A stretch of 64,000 bases of DNA from Symbiodinium sp. CCMP2592 (Eukaryota > Sar > Dinophyceae > Suessiales > Symbiodiniaceae), in the NCBI GenBank assembly GCA_905221615.1, contig CAJNDT010002846.1, positions 1-64,000 of the forward strand, read 5' to 3'. The notes beneath the pieces were generated by a model. It made no database searches. It was not told the origin of the DNA and saw only the letters and a program-made list of their open reading frames with translations. This document shows, piece after piece, positions 34,581 to 43,853 of this stretch. Positions within the stretch are counted from its first letter, which is position 1, and every line of letters starts with the position of its first letter. The position numbers and the translations under genes were made by a program.

Positions 34581-35252
34581 TTGGAAGCCTTTCCTGTTTC
34601 TACCTTGCATCTTGATGTCCTTTGCCACAGACTCCCCGGTACTCTGCAGCGCAGCGAAACAACCCCTGACATCTTGGATGCCAACGGGACTCGGATAAGC
34701 TGTGCGTTATTCACGCAGGACACAGTGTGCCCCGTTGTTTGCGGATTCAGTCCAGTACACTACGTGCCACTTTGGTACGGGACATTTTGCTTGACGATCA
34801 TCTTCTGCTGGTGGCGCGGTAGGAGCGTTGATCACGACAGCTACTATGCAAAGAGAGGTGGGGTAAAAGGCCACCGAGCCTCAGCGGTGGCTCTGTTTCT
34901 GGATTGTTCTAGAGCCGGCTACTCAGATCGACATTTGATCGTGCTTTTCGTTGTGTTCACTTTGTGTGCTGTCCACTCGGTGTTGGTGCGCTGGGCATCA
35001 CTTCTGGAAGAGGGCGGAATCAACAATGGCTGCATCGGCTATGGAGATTGGTCCAGCTTGGCTGACGTCTGCCACCAGGGGCCGTTTTTGGAGCAAGGTT
35101 GGCCGGTCTTCCTCGTGATTTACTTCATGGTCTTCTTCGGGGCCCTCATGGATCAAGGAATCATTGGTGCAAAAGAGCCTTTTGGCTGCAAGCAAGGGAG
35201 AAGCCCGACGCGAAGCCTTAGTCTGACCGTGCAGAGCTCTTTCGTGAACTAG
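34581..35252 (+). CDS. Gene C: membrane-protein exon
   Basis: A 223-codon frame with three hydrophobic segments: YGTFCLTIIFCWW, LIVLFVVFTLCAVHSVLVRW and WPVFLVIYFMVFFGALM. Between the latter two is a Cys-containing loop (NNGCIGYGDWSSLADVCHQG). It resembles a multi-pass membrane protein. No family is recognised. The TIR element at 35271-35377 follows immediately and the next coding-like piece begins after it, as expected if the element is an intron. Confidence 0.45.
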   Translation: MEAFPVSTLHLDVLCHRLPGTLQRSETTPDILDANGTRISCALFTQDTVCPVVCGFSPVHYVPLWYGTFCLTIIFCWWRGRSVDHDSYYAKRGGVKGHRASAVALFLDCSRAGYSDRHLIVLFVVFTLCAVHSVLVRWASLLEEGGINNGCIGYGDWSSLADVCHQGPFLEQGWPVFLVIYFMVFFGALMDQGIIGAKEPFGCKQGRSPTRSLSLTVQSSFVN

Positions 35253-35270
35253 GCCTTACTCCCTGTGTTT

Positions 35271-35377
35271 TATATGGGAGTTTCCGAAAATTAGGGGTCC
35301 TTATAACAAGGATCCTACTATTTAGGGTAGAGGGTTGTACTATATGAGGGTCCCTGATCCTCGAAAACTCCCATATA
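35271..35377. mobile_element. Introner-like element, TATATGGGAGTTT family
   Basis: Starts TATATGGGAGTTTCCGA and ends as its inverse, TCGAAAACTCCCATATA. The inside contains TTAGGGGTCC/GGGTCCCTGA, also inverted. At 107 bp with no ORF, it lies between two coding-like segments of gene C. Relatives: 54579-54687, 55236-55888, 56223-56313. Confidence 0.7.
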
Positions 35378-35384
35378 ACTCATC

Positions 35385-35740
35385 AGGTTGCGGAAGGCAC
35401 GGGGGCGGAAGCTTGCAGCCCGGAAGCGTCAAGCAGTCTGGGAGAAGTTTGCTTGCCACCTTTTCACTGTTGACTCCATCCAGAGCGCGTCGCCAGCTGA
35501 AGAAGTCAGGCGTGCCTTGTACCGCTTCGCGCAGCAGACCGTGCCCATGCCTTTGCTTTCCGTTTGTGAGCTCATCGATAGCAAACTGAGCGAGGAGGAA
35601 GGAGTCTACGTTTGGCCTCAGAGCGCCCCCTGGAGGCATGATAGCATGATAGCCCCTTTGTGTGAAAAACATGGCAGAGTGCTGGGGATTTGGAAAGTCC
35701 CGAAGTTCTCTGCCACATCCCGAAACAACACCAGATAAGA
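35385..35740 (+). CDS. Gene C: basic/acidic exon
   Basis: After an AG at ~35384 the frame reads LRKARGRKLAARKRQAVWEK..., then FTVDSIQSASPAEEVRRALYRFAQQ..., and stops at 35738. The first part is Lys/Arg-rich and the second amphipathic. No known domain. It is called an exon from composition and its position right after the introner-like element. Confidence 0.35.
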
Positions 35741-36150
35741 AGGAAGCATAAAGACATGCCTTGAATTGAGCCTTCTATATGAGTACCATTGTGCCGGTAC
35801 GGATCCCTAAACCCTAAACCTTTAACCCATACTCACCCAGTCGATTGGCTTCGTGTCGCTGCCAAGAGTGCTGCCGTCGGAAATGGAGCTCGGGGAGCCC
35901 GAGGACCTTGCAGTTTCTTGGGTTCGGGGCTTAGGGTTCAGTGTTTCGTGGGCTTTCATCCGCTGGCCGATGTCAGCCAACAGGACAGCAGCACATCTTA
36001 AAGCCCTGCAGCAAAGAGCACATCTCATGCATGCAGACATGAACCGATCCGAGACAACTAGCACCCAGCAGCCCACAGCCAAAATACAAGCCCACCAAGT
36101 CGCCCCGAATCCAAGTCACCTTCCTCAACCCCTAAACCCTAAGGTAAAAG

Positions 36151-36235
36151 CCAGAAAGTTGGAATTTGATTATCCTAACCCTTCTATGGTAAATTATAGG
36201 GTATCCTACCCTGAAACCATATTCCAACTTTCTGG
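36151..36235. repeat. Short element with perfect 15-bp inverted ends
   Basis: CCAGAAAGTTGGAAT at 36151-36165 is exactly inverted at 36221-36235, with a 55-base AT-rich interior. Telomere-like repeats precede it, with TTTAAACCC after it. Hairpin or tiny MITE. Confidence 0.85.
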
Positions 36236-36249
36236 AGTTCCCTTTAAAC

Positions 36250-36560
36250 CCTGATTTGCATGCCTGTGATCGTCTATGCATTTTCAGGGAGTGTATTCCT
36301 CGACTGAGGTGGGCGGAGAGAAAGGGCACTATACTTTGAAACTTGCAAACCCTAAACCCCAAACCTGAAACCGTAAACACTGATTTGCATACTTTTGAAC
36401 CTGCAAGATCGTATGCAGAATTCAGGGAGTGTATTCCTCGACTGGGGTGGGCGGAGAGAGAGGCCACTACACCTCAGAAAAAGCAAACCCTAAACCCCTA
36501 AACCCCTAAACCCCAAACCCCAAACCCCAAACCCTAAACCCTAAAGCTTAAACCCTAAAC
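36250..36560. repeat. Tandem duplication with telomere-like repeats
   Basis: GGGAGTGTATTCCTCGACTG followed by GGTGGGCGGAGAG occurs at ~36290 and again at ~36422 (period ~131). Each copy is followed by a run of CCCTAAA/CCCCAAA repeats, the second running to ~36555. Confidence 0.85.
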
Positions 36561-36667
36561 CAACCCGTAAGCCCAGAATCCCACGATTTCAGCGAGAGGA
36601 GTGTGGCTTTCGCCGGAACCCTTCGGAGCAGCGACTTTGGGAGGCGTTTACCAAGCAGCTGGACTCT

Positions 36668-37018
36668 GGGCTTGTGTTAAGGGATTTATGTTGTAGTTTA
36701 GGGTGTTCAAGTTTAGGGTTTAGGGTTTTTGGGGTTTACGTTAAGGGGTTTAGTTTAAGTTACCTTACGGTTTAAGGTTTAGGGTTTCGGGTTTAGGGGG
36801 GGGCTCTTGTTAAGGGACTTATTTGAAGTTACCTTAGGGTTTAAGGTTTAGGGGGGGCTCTTGTTGAGGGATTTGGTTTACCTTAGGGTTTGAGGTTTAG
36901 GGTTTAGGGTTTCGGGGGGTTCTTGTTGAGGACCTAGTTTTACCATGATATACAAGCAATATTATCTACTATAGATCCCTATGATGGTAACGTAAATTGA
37001 ATCCCTTAACAAGAGCCC
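36668..37018. mobile_element. Introner-like element, GGGCTCTTGTTAAGGGA family
   Basis: The left end GGGCTTGTGTTAAGGGATTTA is the inverse of the right end AATCCCTTAACAAGAGCCC. The interior holds internal copies of GGGCTCTTGTTAAGGGA and many TTTAGGG-like repeats. It is followed directly by AG and a coding-like exon, so its right end supplies a splice acceptor. Confidence 0.75.
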
Positions 37019-37020
37019 AG

Positions 37021-37338
37021 GAAATGGTGGAGGCTTCCGAAGCTTCTTCACGTGAGCAGGTGCGGAACGCTTTCTCCCAGCTTGCACTAAACTCTAAACC
37101 CTAAGCTCTAAACCCCAAACCCCAAACTCTGAACCCTAGACTCTAGACCCTAAACCCACTACCGCAGGTGCGGAACGCTTTCTCCTAGTTTGCACATTTT
37201 GTGATTCCACCGTCGGCTGCTCTGGCCCTGGTTAATGGAAAGCTCGTGAAGGACAGCGGCAACAGGTACCGTTTCTCAGACAAGCTCGGGGGCTTTGTGC
37301 GACTGCCCCCTGTCTGTGTGGACATCCCCATGTCCTAA
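37021..37338 (+). pseudogene. Gene C: exon split by a telomere-like insertion with duplicated flanks
   Basis: The frame reads EMVEASEASSREQVRNAFSQLA up to ~37087. A telomere-like stretch follows, and then the 32 bases 37056-37087 are repeated at 37164-37195 (30 of 32 identical), after which HFVIPPSAALALVNGKLVKD... continues to a stop at 37338. Both copies contain AGGT, so a GT...AG intron could be spliced from the first to the second. In the second copy a C-to-T change turns CAG into an in-frame TAG. Unless another site is used, this copy of the gene is broken. Confidence 0.45.
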
Positions 37339-37429
37339 TCCAAAACCCGAGCCAAGGCCCCCAGCGCAGTCTTCACAGAATGTCAGTGTGCGATGATACA
37401 TACGGTTTGATCGGGGTGCGGTGCTTGCA

Positions 37430-38400
37430 GCTGCCTGCCCAAGGAGTGCTTCGATGCGTTCAGAACAAGATATCCTCGACAAATGGGTTGACTGTGACAG
37501 CATCGAGATGGACCAGCTGACGGCTGCTGCAGTTAAGTTGAAGGCGCTGGTTCGACACCAGATGCATGTAACTCGGGAGGACACGAAACGCAGCAATTCT
37601 GGGCTTGCCAATGTCATGCTGTTTGCTTGCGATGCTTTCCGCTTCCTCATGGGCTACGATGAAGCGGAGACGGAGACGGACGAGGCGGTGGCCTTGAACA
37701 TGATTGATGACTTCGACCAGAGGTTGCAAGAGATCGAATCAGAGGGCCCGTGCAGTCCAGAGTTTGACAAGAACGCGCTTGAGCAAGTCAAGACTACAGA
37801 AATGCTATCCTTAGAACGCCATGGACTCCTTGGACACGAAGCCTCAGAAGTGAACCTGTTCCGCTTGTACTGGTTTTGTCCGGTCGTTCAGTCCTTCAAG
37901 GGCAGACCTCCTGGAAGAAGCGCCACGGAAGGAGGTTGCTGCGGATGGCTTCGAGCGCACATGGTTCTTGGGGCAATGTTTGGGCTCACAGGCTTTCTTC
38001 TGCTAAGCTTCATGGTGCCACAGGGCGATTCTTTCACCTTTGCTTATTTCTGGGTAAGCAAGAAGGACATGTGGGAGACACGGTGCCAGGTGACGAGCTC
38101 TGTCACCGCCTCGAGCCCATGGTGCTCGGCCGACAAGGTCATAACAATGACCCGGATGACTCTGTCCCCGGCGCTCCATGGAATACCAAGCACCAGTTTG
38201 GTGTGGGTTTGCCTGGTCATCAAAGCCATCATTTTCTGCATCTTGGGCGGCCTTTTCGGAATTACGATGTTCAAGACTGTGGAAGGCTTGAGGCAGGCCC
38301 AGCATCCCATGCAGATCTTGCAAGTGATACTCCTGCGATGGTGCCAAAGCCAGAAAATCTCAACCTGGCAGCTCCAAGCTTGGAAGATGGCAAGGGCTCC
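37430..38400 (+). CDS. Gene C: large exon with membrane segments
   Basis: The exon is open from ~37421, after a TTGCAG acceptor-like site ending at 37430. The protein begins soluble and acidic (SEQDILDKWVDCDSIEMDQL, EAETETDEAVALNMIDDF) and then shows two hydrophobic segments (MVLGAMFGLTGFLLLSFMV and LVWVCLVIKAIIFCILGGLFG) separated by a Cys-containing loop. It ends at the introner-like element at 38402. No family is recognised. Together with 34581-35252 and 38592-38873 it suggests a multi-pass membrane protein. Confidence 0.5.
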
Positions 38401-38401
38401 T

Positions 38402-38589
38402 GGGCTCTTATTAAGGGATCTATAAGGGTTCTACAAAGGGGTTTAGGGATTTGGGGTTTAGTATTTAGGGCTTGGGGTTGTTGGGCTCTTGTTAAGGGAC
38501 TGAATGTAATGTACCATTCTACAGAAACCACATGGTTTACTGTAGATACCCAGTATGGTTATTTCAATTAAAGCCCCTAAGAATAACCC
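38402..38589. mobile_element. Introner-like element, second member of the GGGCTCTT family
   Basis: Begins GGGCTCTTATTAAGGGATC and ends GCCCCTAAGAATAACCC, followed by AG. As in the 36668 element, an internal TACCAT ... ATGGTTA inverted pair lies near the right end. GGCTCC before it and GGCTTCC after it look like a short target duplication. It separates two coding exons of gene C cleanly. Confidence 0.75.
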
Positions 38590-38591
38590 AG

Positions 38592-38873
38592 GCTTCCATC
38601 CTTCACAACGACGTGCGCCTCATCTTGGATCGCTTCGAGAACGTCGTCATCTTCACCTTAGTGGTCTGCATGCTCTTCATCACTGATGCAGTGGTTCAGT
38701 ATGTCGTGTGGAGCAAACCTCCGAACATAGGTGCAGTCTACATCGTCCTCGTATTTGCCCTTTCCACGATGCTTTGCATCAATGCTGCCATTGGCTGTCA
38801 CCATGCCCAGCAGTCACACCTCAAGACGCTGTCTGCGATGAAAGAGGAGGCGGGCAGATGTATTAAGTCATAA
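38592..38873 (+). CDS. Gene C: exon with two membrane helices
   Basis: Directly after the AG at 38590-38591 the frame reads ASILHNDVRLILDRFENVV, then IFTLVVCMLFITDAVVQYVVW and AVYIVLVFALSTMLCINAAIG, two clear hydrophobic helices, followed by a hydrophilic tail (QSHLKTLSAMKEEAGRCIKS) ending at 38873. It matches the style of the preceding exon and is separated from it only by an introner-like element. Confidence 0.5.
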   Translation, partial: ASILHNDVRLILDRFENVVIFTLVVCMLFITDAVVQYVVWSKPPNIGAVYIVLVFALSTMLCINAAIGCHHAQQSHLKTLSAMKEEAGRCIKS

Positions 38874-38947
38874 GCGGCCTGTGCTGATTCATGCCTTTTC
38901 TTTGCAAGCTGACTTTCTCGCCACACCTGTAGCACAACCTTGTTGAT

Positions 38948-39141
38948 GCATGCGCATGGAGAACTCTTTGGAGATTTCTTTCTCGTTGCCCCGATGACAG
39001 CTTGCTGGTACATCAGCTTGATGTTCTTGTGCCTCGTGTCCAGACCTCCTTCATCCAAAACGTGAGCCCGGATGGCGAATACTTCCGAAAGTTTGTGGAC
39101 CTCATGGTCAAGCGGCTCTCGTCCGGAGGCCCGCCGGCATA
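38948..39141 (+). CDS. Gene C: soluble exon
   Basis: The frame reads ACAWRTLWRFLSRCPDDSLL..., then VQTSFIQNVSPDGEYFRKFVD, and stops at 39141. Strong coding character. Telomere-like repeats follow at 39158-39226. Confidence 0.4.
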
Positions 39142-39157
39142 GAGACCTTAGGCCTTG

Positions 39158-39226
39158 GCCTCCCCCCTAAACCCTAAGCCCTAAATCCTAAACCCTGGAA
39201 CCCTAAACCCTAAAACCCTAAACCTG
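39158..39226. repeat. Telomere-like repeats
   Basis: CCCTAAACCCTAAG-type repeats ending just before a TTACAG acceptor-like site. Confidence 0.9.
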
Positions 39227-39235
39227 ACAGTTACA

Positions 39236-39356
39236 GGCGACTACCAGACGAAGCTTCTCTACATGCCTCTGAACCCGGTCCTTCAGAAGTCAATTCTGGC
39301 TTACTTTGCAGCTTCCCTCGCAGCCATTGCCGGGAAATTGTTTTTCGGTGGGTGAG
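39236..39356 (+). CDS. Gene C: possible last exon with membrane helix
   Basis: After TTACAG the frame reads DYQTKLLYMPLNPVLQK, then SILAYFAASLAAIAGKLFFGG and a stop at 39356. A short C-terminal membrane segment fits a multi-pass protein. Confidence 0.4.
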
Positions 39357-41457
39357 CGGATCTAGCCAGGAGGGCTCCCTTCGCCATGGCCCCAGGCTCC
39401 CCAGATTTCCTGCGAATGTAGCAATCAGGGAGAGATTGGGGGAACAGGCGATAACGTGGTTGAGCTATCGGCTAGGTTGTCTGTAGGATGGGTCAGAGCT
39501 CTTTGCTTGCCTTTCAAAGAAAAGGGTTTCATTTTTGCTCCGCACCCAAAGACGTGCGCCGACATGCCGCTGCTGGACATGGCAGGTCCTGTGAGAGTTT
39601 CATCTAGCGCAAAGCATGCAGGACAGAATAACTAGCCTTCGCAACCGTGATGAACATATTGGAGCACAGTCACACAATCCTTCCTCTCCTCTGTGATTCC
39701 GAGGTTGCAGCCAAGTAGGGAAGCAAGCGGCTCGAGGTTTGGTCCACATGTCGGGTCAGAACTGTTTGTTTGCCTTCAAACCGGTTTCACCGGTCCTCGG
39801 CGACGAAATGAGCTCGCCAAATTCTGGACTGAACTGCTTGCCCTGGAAAGGGTTTCGCCTTTGCTCGCGGTCAAAATGAAGTGAGGCACCGTGTGGGCTG
39901 GTGGTGTGGAGGTCTCCTCACGTGTAAGACTTGCACCTACAAGATAGGTTGCAACAGACCACCTCAAAGCCCCTTGTTCTCACAGTCCAAAATATTTTGA
40001 AACCCCCGCCTCTCCAGTCCTTGTCCATAAGCCGAGCCTTGGAGGGTGGTCCGTCCGCCCATGGTGTAGAACAAGACCATGGCTTGAGTGTGCGCACTTG
40101 CTGAGTCATTGCGCTTTGACTGCTTGTTGCTTGTCATGTAGATTAAGTCCTTTCAGTCCCGTTTCAACGTGCGGAAGGATTTGCACTATGTCGTGACGTC
40201 TTTTGCCGGGGTGATCCTGAAATTTCCCTCATTGGGTTGAAGTTGTATCTGAACGGTATTTGCGTTTGTTTCCTCGCTTGGAAGCTGGGCTGTAAATCAA
40301 GCCTAGCATTGCGGTCGTGCTAATTGATTGATTGTACTCTTGAGCAACTTGTAAGCGCTTCTACGCTGCAGCCACTCTGAGGCATGACTCTTGCCCCGCG
40401 ACCTTTCAAGGAACCCGATTTCAATTATTAAGGCCCCTATATTATGGAACTCTATCAGTGTAGAACCTTCTAAAGGAACCTGATTCTACTTATCAATTCT
40501 CCTCGTCTAAACTTTCCTTCAAGCTTCCTTTGCACGCCAACTGTGCTAGTAAATACGTTTATTCCTTTCATGGCGCTTGCTGCTTGAAACTCACGAAGCC
40601 TGAAAGGTTGGTTATTCACGTCTAGCCTATCAGTTTGAACCCCAAGCTGCATAAACTATACTTATAGTAAGGGACCCCCACAATACCCTATTCAAATCTT
40701 AAGACCCTAATAGAACCTCACTATGGATCCCCTTAGGGAACCCTTTAAAGGAATCCCCAAAATAATATAGGTAATTCTTAAAGCCCCTATCTTACCCCTG
40801 ACCTTTGATTTTGCAGCACGGATTGGGCCCGGCAATGGCGATCGACTCTCGCTGCTGTGGGCTTCTTGCATTGCTCCTTCTACTTTGCTTCGGCATCGAT
40901 GCTTGGTTGCTCGATTTAGGGCTTCTTCGTGGGTTTAGGGGTTTAGGGTTTAGGGTCATGGCTCGGTGTTTCGTTTCATCTCGCGATTAGTATCAGGCTG
41001 AAGTCGTCACACTCCTATCAGATCCGCATGAACCCCGTTTCCCAACATCGCCAGATGAAGCTTCCTCAAACCTCCAACCCGCAGCTCAAAAGCATGTCTG
41101 TCTTTTTGCTCGACAGTGACACTTCGAACCTGTCGACTTGGCTTTTTTTGAGGAGATCCCATTTTAAATTCTAAGGATGCTTACAGCAACAACGGCAAGG
41201 ACCACTTGTTTTCTTACGTGACACTGTGACAGACGGTCTGTATTGGAAACTGCAGACATCTAGGTTTTGGGTTTATGTTTTGTCTGCTCCCATCTCTGGG
41301 ATTCACTACCTTTGGGTAATTGGACCATGCTGAACCATGATGAGCAATTTTGCATGTCTTAGCCTTTGTGCACGAAGCGAGCCTTGCATTTGAACCATCT
41401 CCATGCAGTCCTGCCTGATACCAGTTCCCATGGTTCGGAGTGAGTACCTGATGCAAC
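39357..41457. other. Intron-like DNA without a clear gene
   Basis: It contains AAGGCCCCTAT-type AT-rich pieces (40424-40450, 40655-40800) related to the element at 41637. A possible small exon follows a TTTGCAG at ~40818 (MAIDSRCCGLLALLLLLCFG, a signal-peptide-like start at 40835), and TTTAGGG repeats lie at ~40935-40960. Confidence 0.4.
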
Positions 41458-41546
41458 ATGAAGCAGGACATTCCAATTTGGCTTCTGTACACCAGCGGCG
41501 TTGCTGCGACAGCCGCCAATTCAGTGATTCTGGGCTGTCTTTGGAA
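41458..41546 (+). CDS. Short exon with a hydrophobic helix
   Basis: The segment reads MKQDIPIWLLYTSGVAATAA, then NSVILGCLW, ending at a GTATGT donor. Telomere-like repeats follow at 41553-41591. It may be the last exon upstream of the transposon array. Confidence 0.35.
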
Positions 41547-41636
41547 GTATGTACCCTAAACCCTAAACCCTAAATCCTAAACCCCTAAACCGTCTTGCTA
41601 TGAAGAAAACTGATCCTCCGGCGACCATGCAGTACC

Positions 41637-41821
41637 ATAGGGGCCTATATATTTACTAACATTATTCTGGGGGTTCCTTTTCATAGGAATAGTATAATGG
41701 GCGCCAAAACCCTATTCTAGTTATTAAGGCCTCTATACTACCGTACCCTTGTAGATCCCTTCTAGTAACCCTTATAGACTCCTTTATAGGAACCCCTGTT
41801 CTAATTATTAAGGCCCCTATA
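41637..41821. mobile_element. AT-rich TIR element adjoining the array
   Basis: The left end ATAGGGGCCTATATATTTA and the right end TAATTATTAAGGCCCCTATA are inverted copies, with GGGGGTTCC inside the left arm and GGAACCCC inside the right. The Tc1-like array begins exactly at its right end, which provides the TA target. Confidence 0.65.
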
Positions 41822-42068
41822 CATCGGGAGGACGAAAGTTTTGACCTACTGGGCCTTTCTTGTCTTAAAGCATCTTGCGGAGTAGCGGAGTAGCGACAAG
41901 TGCGATTTACGTGGCCTGGCCAGCGGAGTATTTTCTACCCCGTTTTAAAATTATACTACTTTAATGTTCCGGAGGAATGGCCGGTGGGTCCTGTGCGCTA
42001 GGAGTCTACAGGGGAATGGGGGCCTGTCTTGGACGAAACAAGGAATTCAAACTTTCGTCCTACCGTAG
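41822..42068. repeat. B block 1 with iterons and Tc1-like ends
   Basis: This block carries inverted ends and three perfect GCGGAGTA repeats at 41877-41884, 41885-41892 and 41933-41940, two adjacent and one 41 bases on, as Rep-binding iterons often are. An AT-rich core (TTTTAAAATTATACTACTTTAA) follows. Its right end is altered (GGAATTCAAAC instead of GGAATAGGTCAAAC), making it 3 bases shorter than the other blocks. Confidence 0.85.
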
Positions 42069-42124
42069 CGTGAATTTTGAGTGCCAGAGTCCGCCCTAAG
42101 CAGCTGGTGAAACTTCTCAGGACC

Positions 42125-43296
42125 TCAGCCCCGTGCCATGCCCCCCTTCTTGGCAATGACTTCTTTACAAGTCTTGCGAAAACTAGCCGCGATGTTGCCC
42201 GCGACTGTCTGTGCTCTCTCGGAAGCGAGAACGGCACGTACTCGGGCCTTGAAGGCTGTCACGCCTGGAACAGGCCTCTTTCGACGGAGGTCTTCCCGGT
42301 CTTTCTCATGGAGACGCCGCCGAAGCCAAGCCCACATTTGCTCTACAGGGTTGAGGTCCGGAGACTTGGCCGGCACACGCCACAGTGCGATGCCCTCGTC
42401 TGCCATCGCACGCTTGCTCGCAGCCGTGTGCAAGAAGGACTCATTGTCACACAGAACCTTCCACGGGCCATCCGGTTTGCACGGCTCCAGTGCGCGAATG
42501 GCTGCGGTCAACTTGCCCTTGTGGACCAGGCCGCACCACTCCGCGGATGTGAGCTTTCGTGCCTTGTGGAAGGTGATGACACTGAAGCCACCCTCAGACA
42601 GGCCACCCCACAAAGGGACGATGCGAGCCTGTGGGATCTGCTGCGGGTACGGGTCGTCGCCCGCCAGCTTCTCCACGCCAGCTTCCCCCCGTTTGCGCCA
42701 CATGTGGCCGCCACCGTAGGCGCAGTAGTTCGCCCTGTCCGTGGCATCCTTCGGCGGCACTGCCAGGACGACGCCATCCATGGAGAGAGAAAGCTTCTCT
42801 CGCAGCTCTGCCTTCGTCAATCGCACCACGGCCTTGGCAAATGCCAGTCGCTCCTGCTTCCGCTGCTTGCTGTACTTTCGCTTCTGTGCCTTGGGCAACC
42901 AGTGAAAGCCATTCTTGTTCAGAATTTTCCGGATTGTGGGACATCGAGGGTGATCCCTTTGGCTGCTGTCACCTCTCGCTGCAGCGTGGTAGCCGTGCAT
43001 GTGCACTGCAGGCGCAGAGCCAGCAATCTTTGCACAAGGAACTTCTCAACGGTCTTGGTTGCCTTCGTGGGCTTCTGACCGCAGTTCTGGTACTTGTAGA
43101 CTCGCTGACCACGCTGCTGACTGAAGCCTTTGCAGAGGCGCTGCAGCTGAGACACCGAAGGCATTCCACCCTGCAGGTTTCTCACCTGCCCACGGATGTG
43201 CTCCCAGGTACAGCCGGTGTGACGAAGCAGAACCGCTTTCCGCTCATTGCTGAAGTCAAGCGACTTCGGGTGCCTGACCTCCTGGACCAGCGGCAT
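42125..43296 (-). pseudogene. Tc1/mariner-type transposase, copy 1 (frameshifted)
   Basis: Same gene as at 45683-46855, but one A is missing near 42939 (GTGGGACATC instead of GTGGAGACATC). This splits it into an N-terminal frame (43296-42919, DNA-binding part) and a C-terminal frame (43006-42125, catalytic part with all three acidic residues). The rest is virtually identical to the other copies, so the lesion is recent and this copy cannot make full-length enzyme. Confidence 0.9.
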
Positions 43297-43853
43297 GGCT
43301 TCAAGTCTTCGTGGCTGCGGCAGAAACAGAGCGATGTAGATAAGAGTTAAGTTCGCTAGTCAGCTAGTCTGCAGCTGCAGCGGCGGTTGTTGCCTAGTGG
43401 CCAGCATCCGCTGGACAGTGCGACGAGGTCGTGTCGAGTGCATCGTACTACGGAAGAGCTGTCAAAGCCTGTCTGTGTGTATCAGAGAGGGAAGCCAAGC
43501 CTGATCTGCTTGGTGTACCTGCGATCGAGATGGCAACCAGGCCAAGCCAAAAACCTGGCATGTCGAAAGAGTAAATCGCTCTAGCTACTCCCACCATGGA
43601 GTTTGCAAGTGTGTGTGTGTGTGTGCTTTTCCTTCTTTCTCTCCCACCCCACGCCGTGTAAGGCTCCTTCTTTCTCTCCCATCCCATGCCGTCTAAGGCG
43701 ACCAGACCGCCCGCAGTTGCAAGCTGGAGCCCTCTTAAGTTGTCTTCAAGTCGAAGGGTCGACTTCACCTGTGCAGTAGCAGACACCCTGCTTCCGTCCT
43801 TTTTCCGGCAGAAGATGCCTAGAACTGCATTGGCCGTGAAACGTGTCTAGAGC

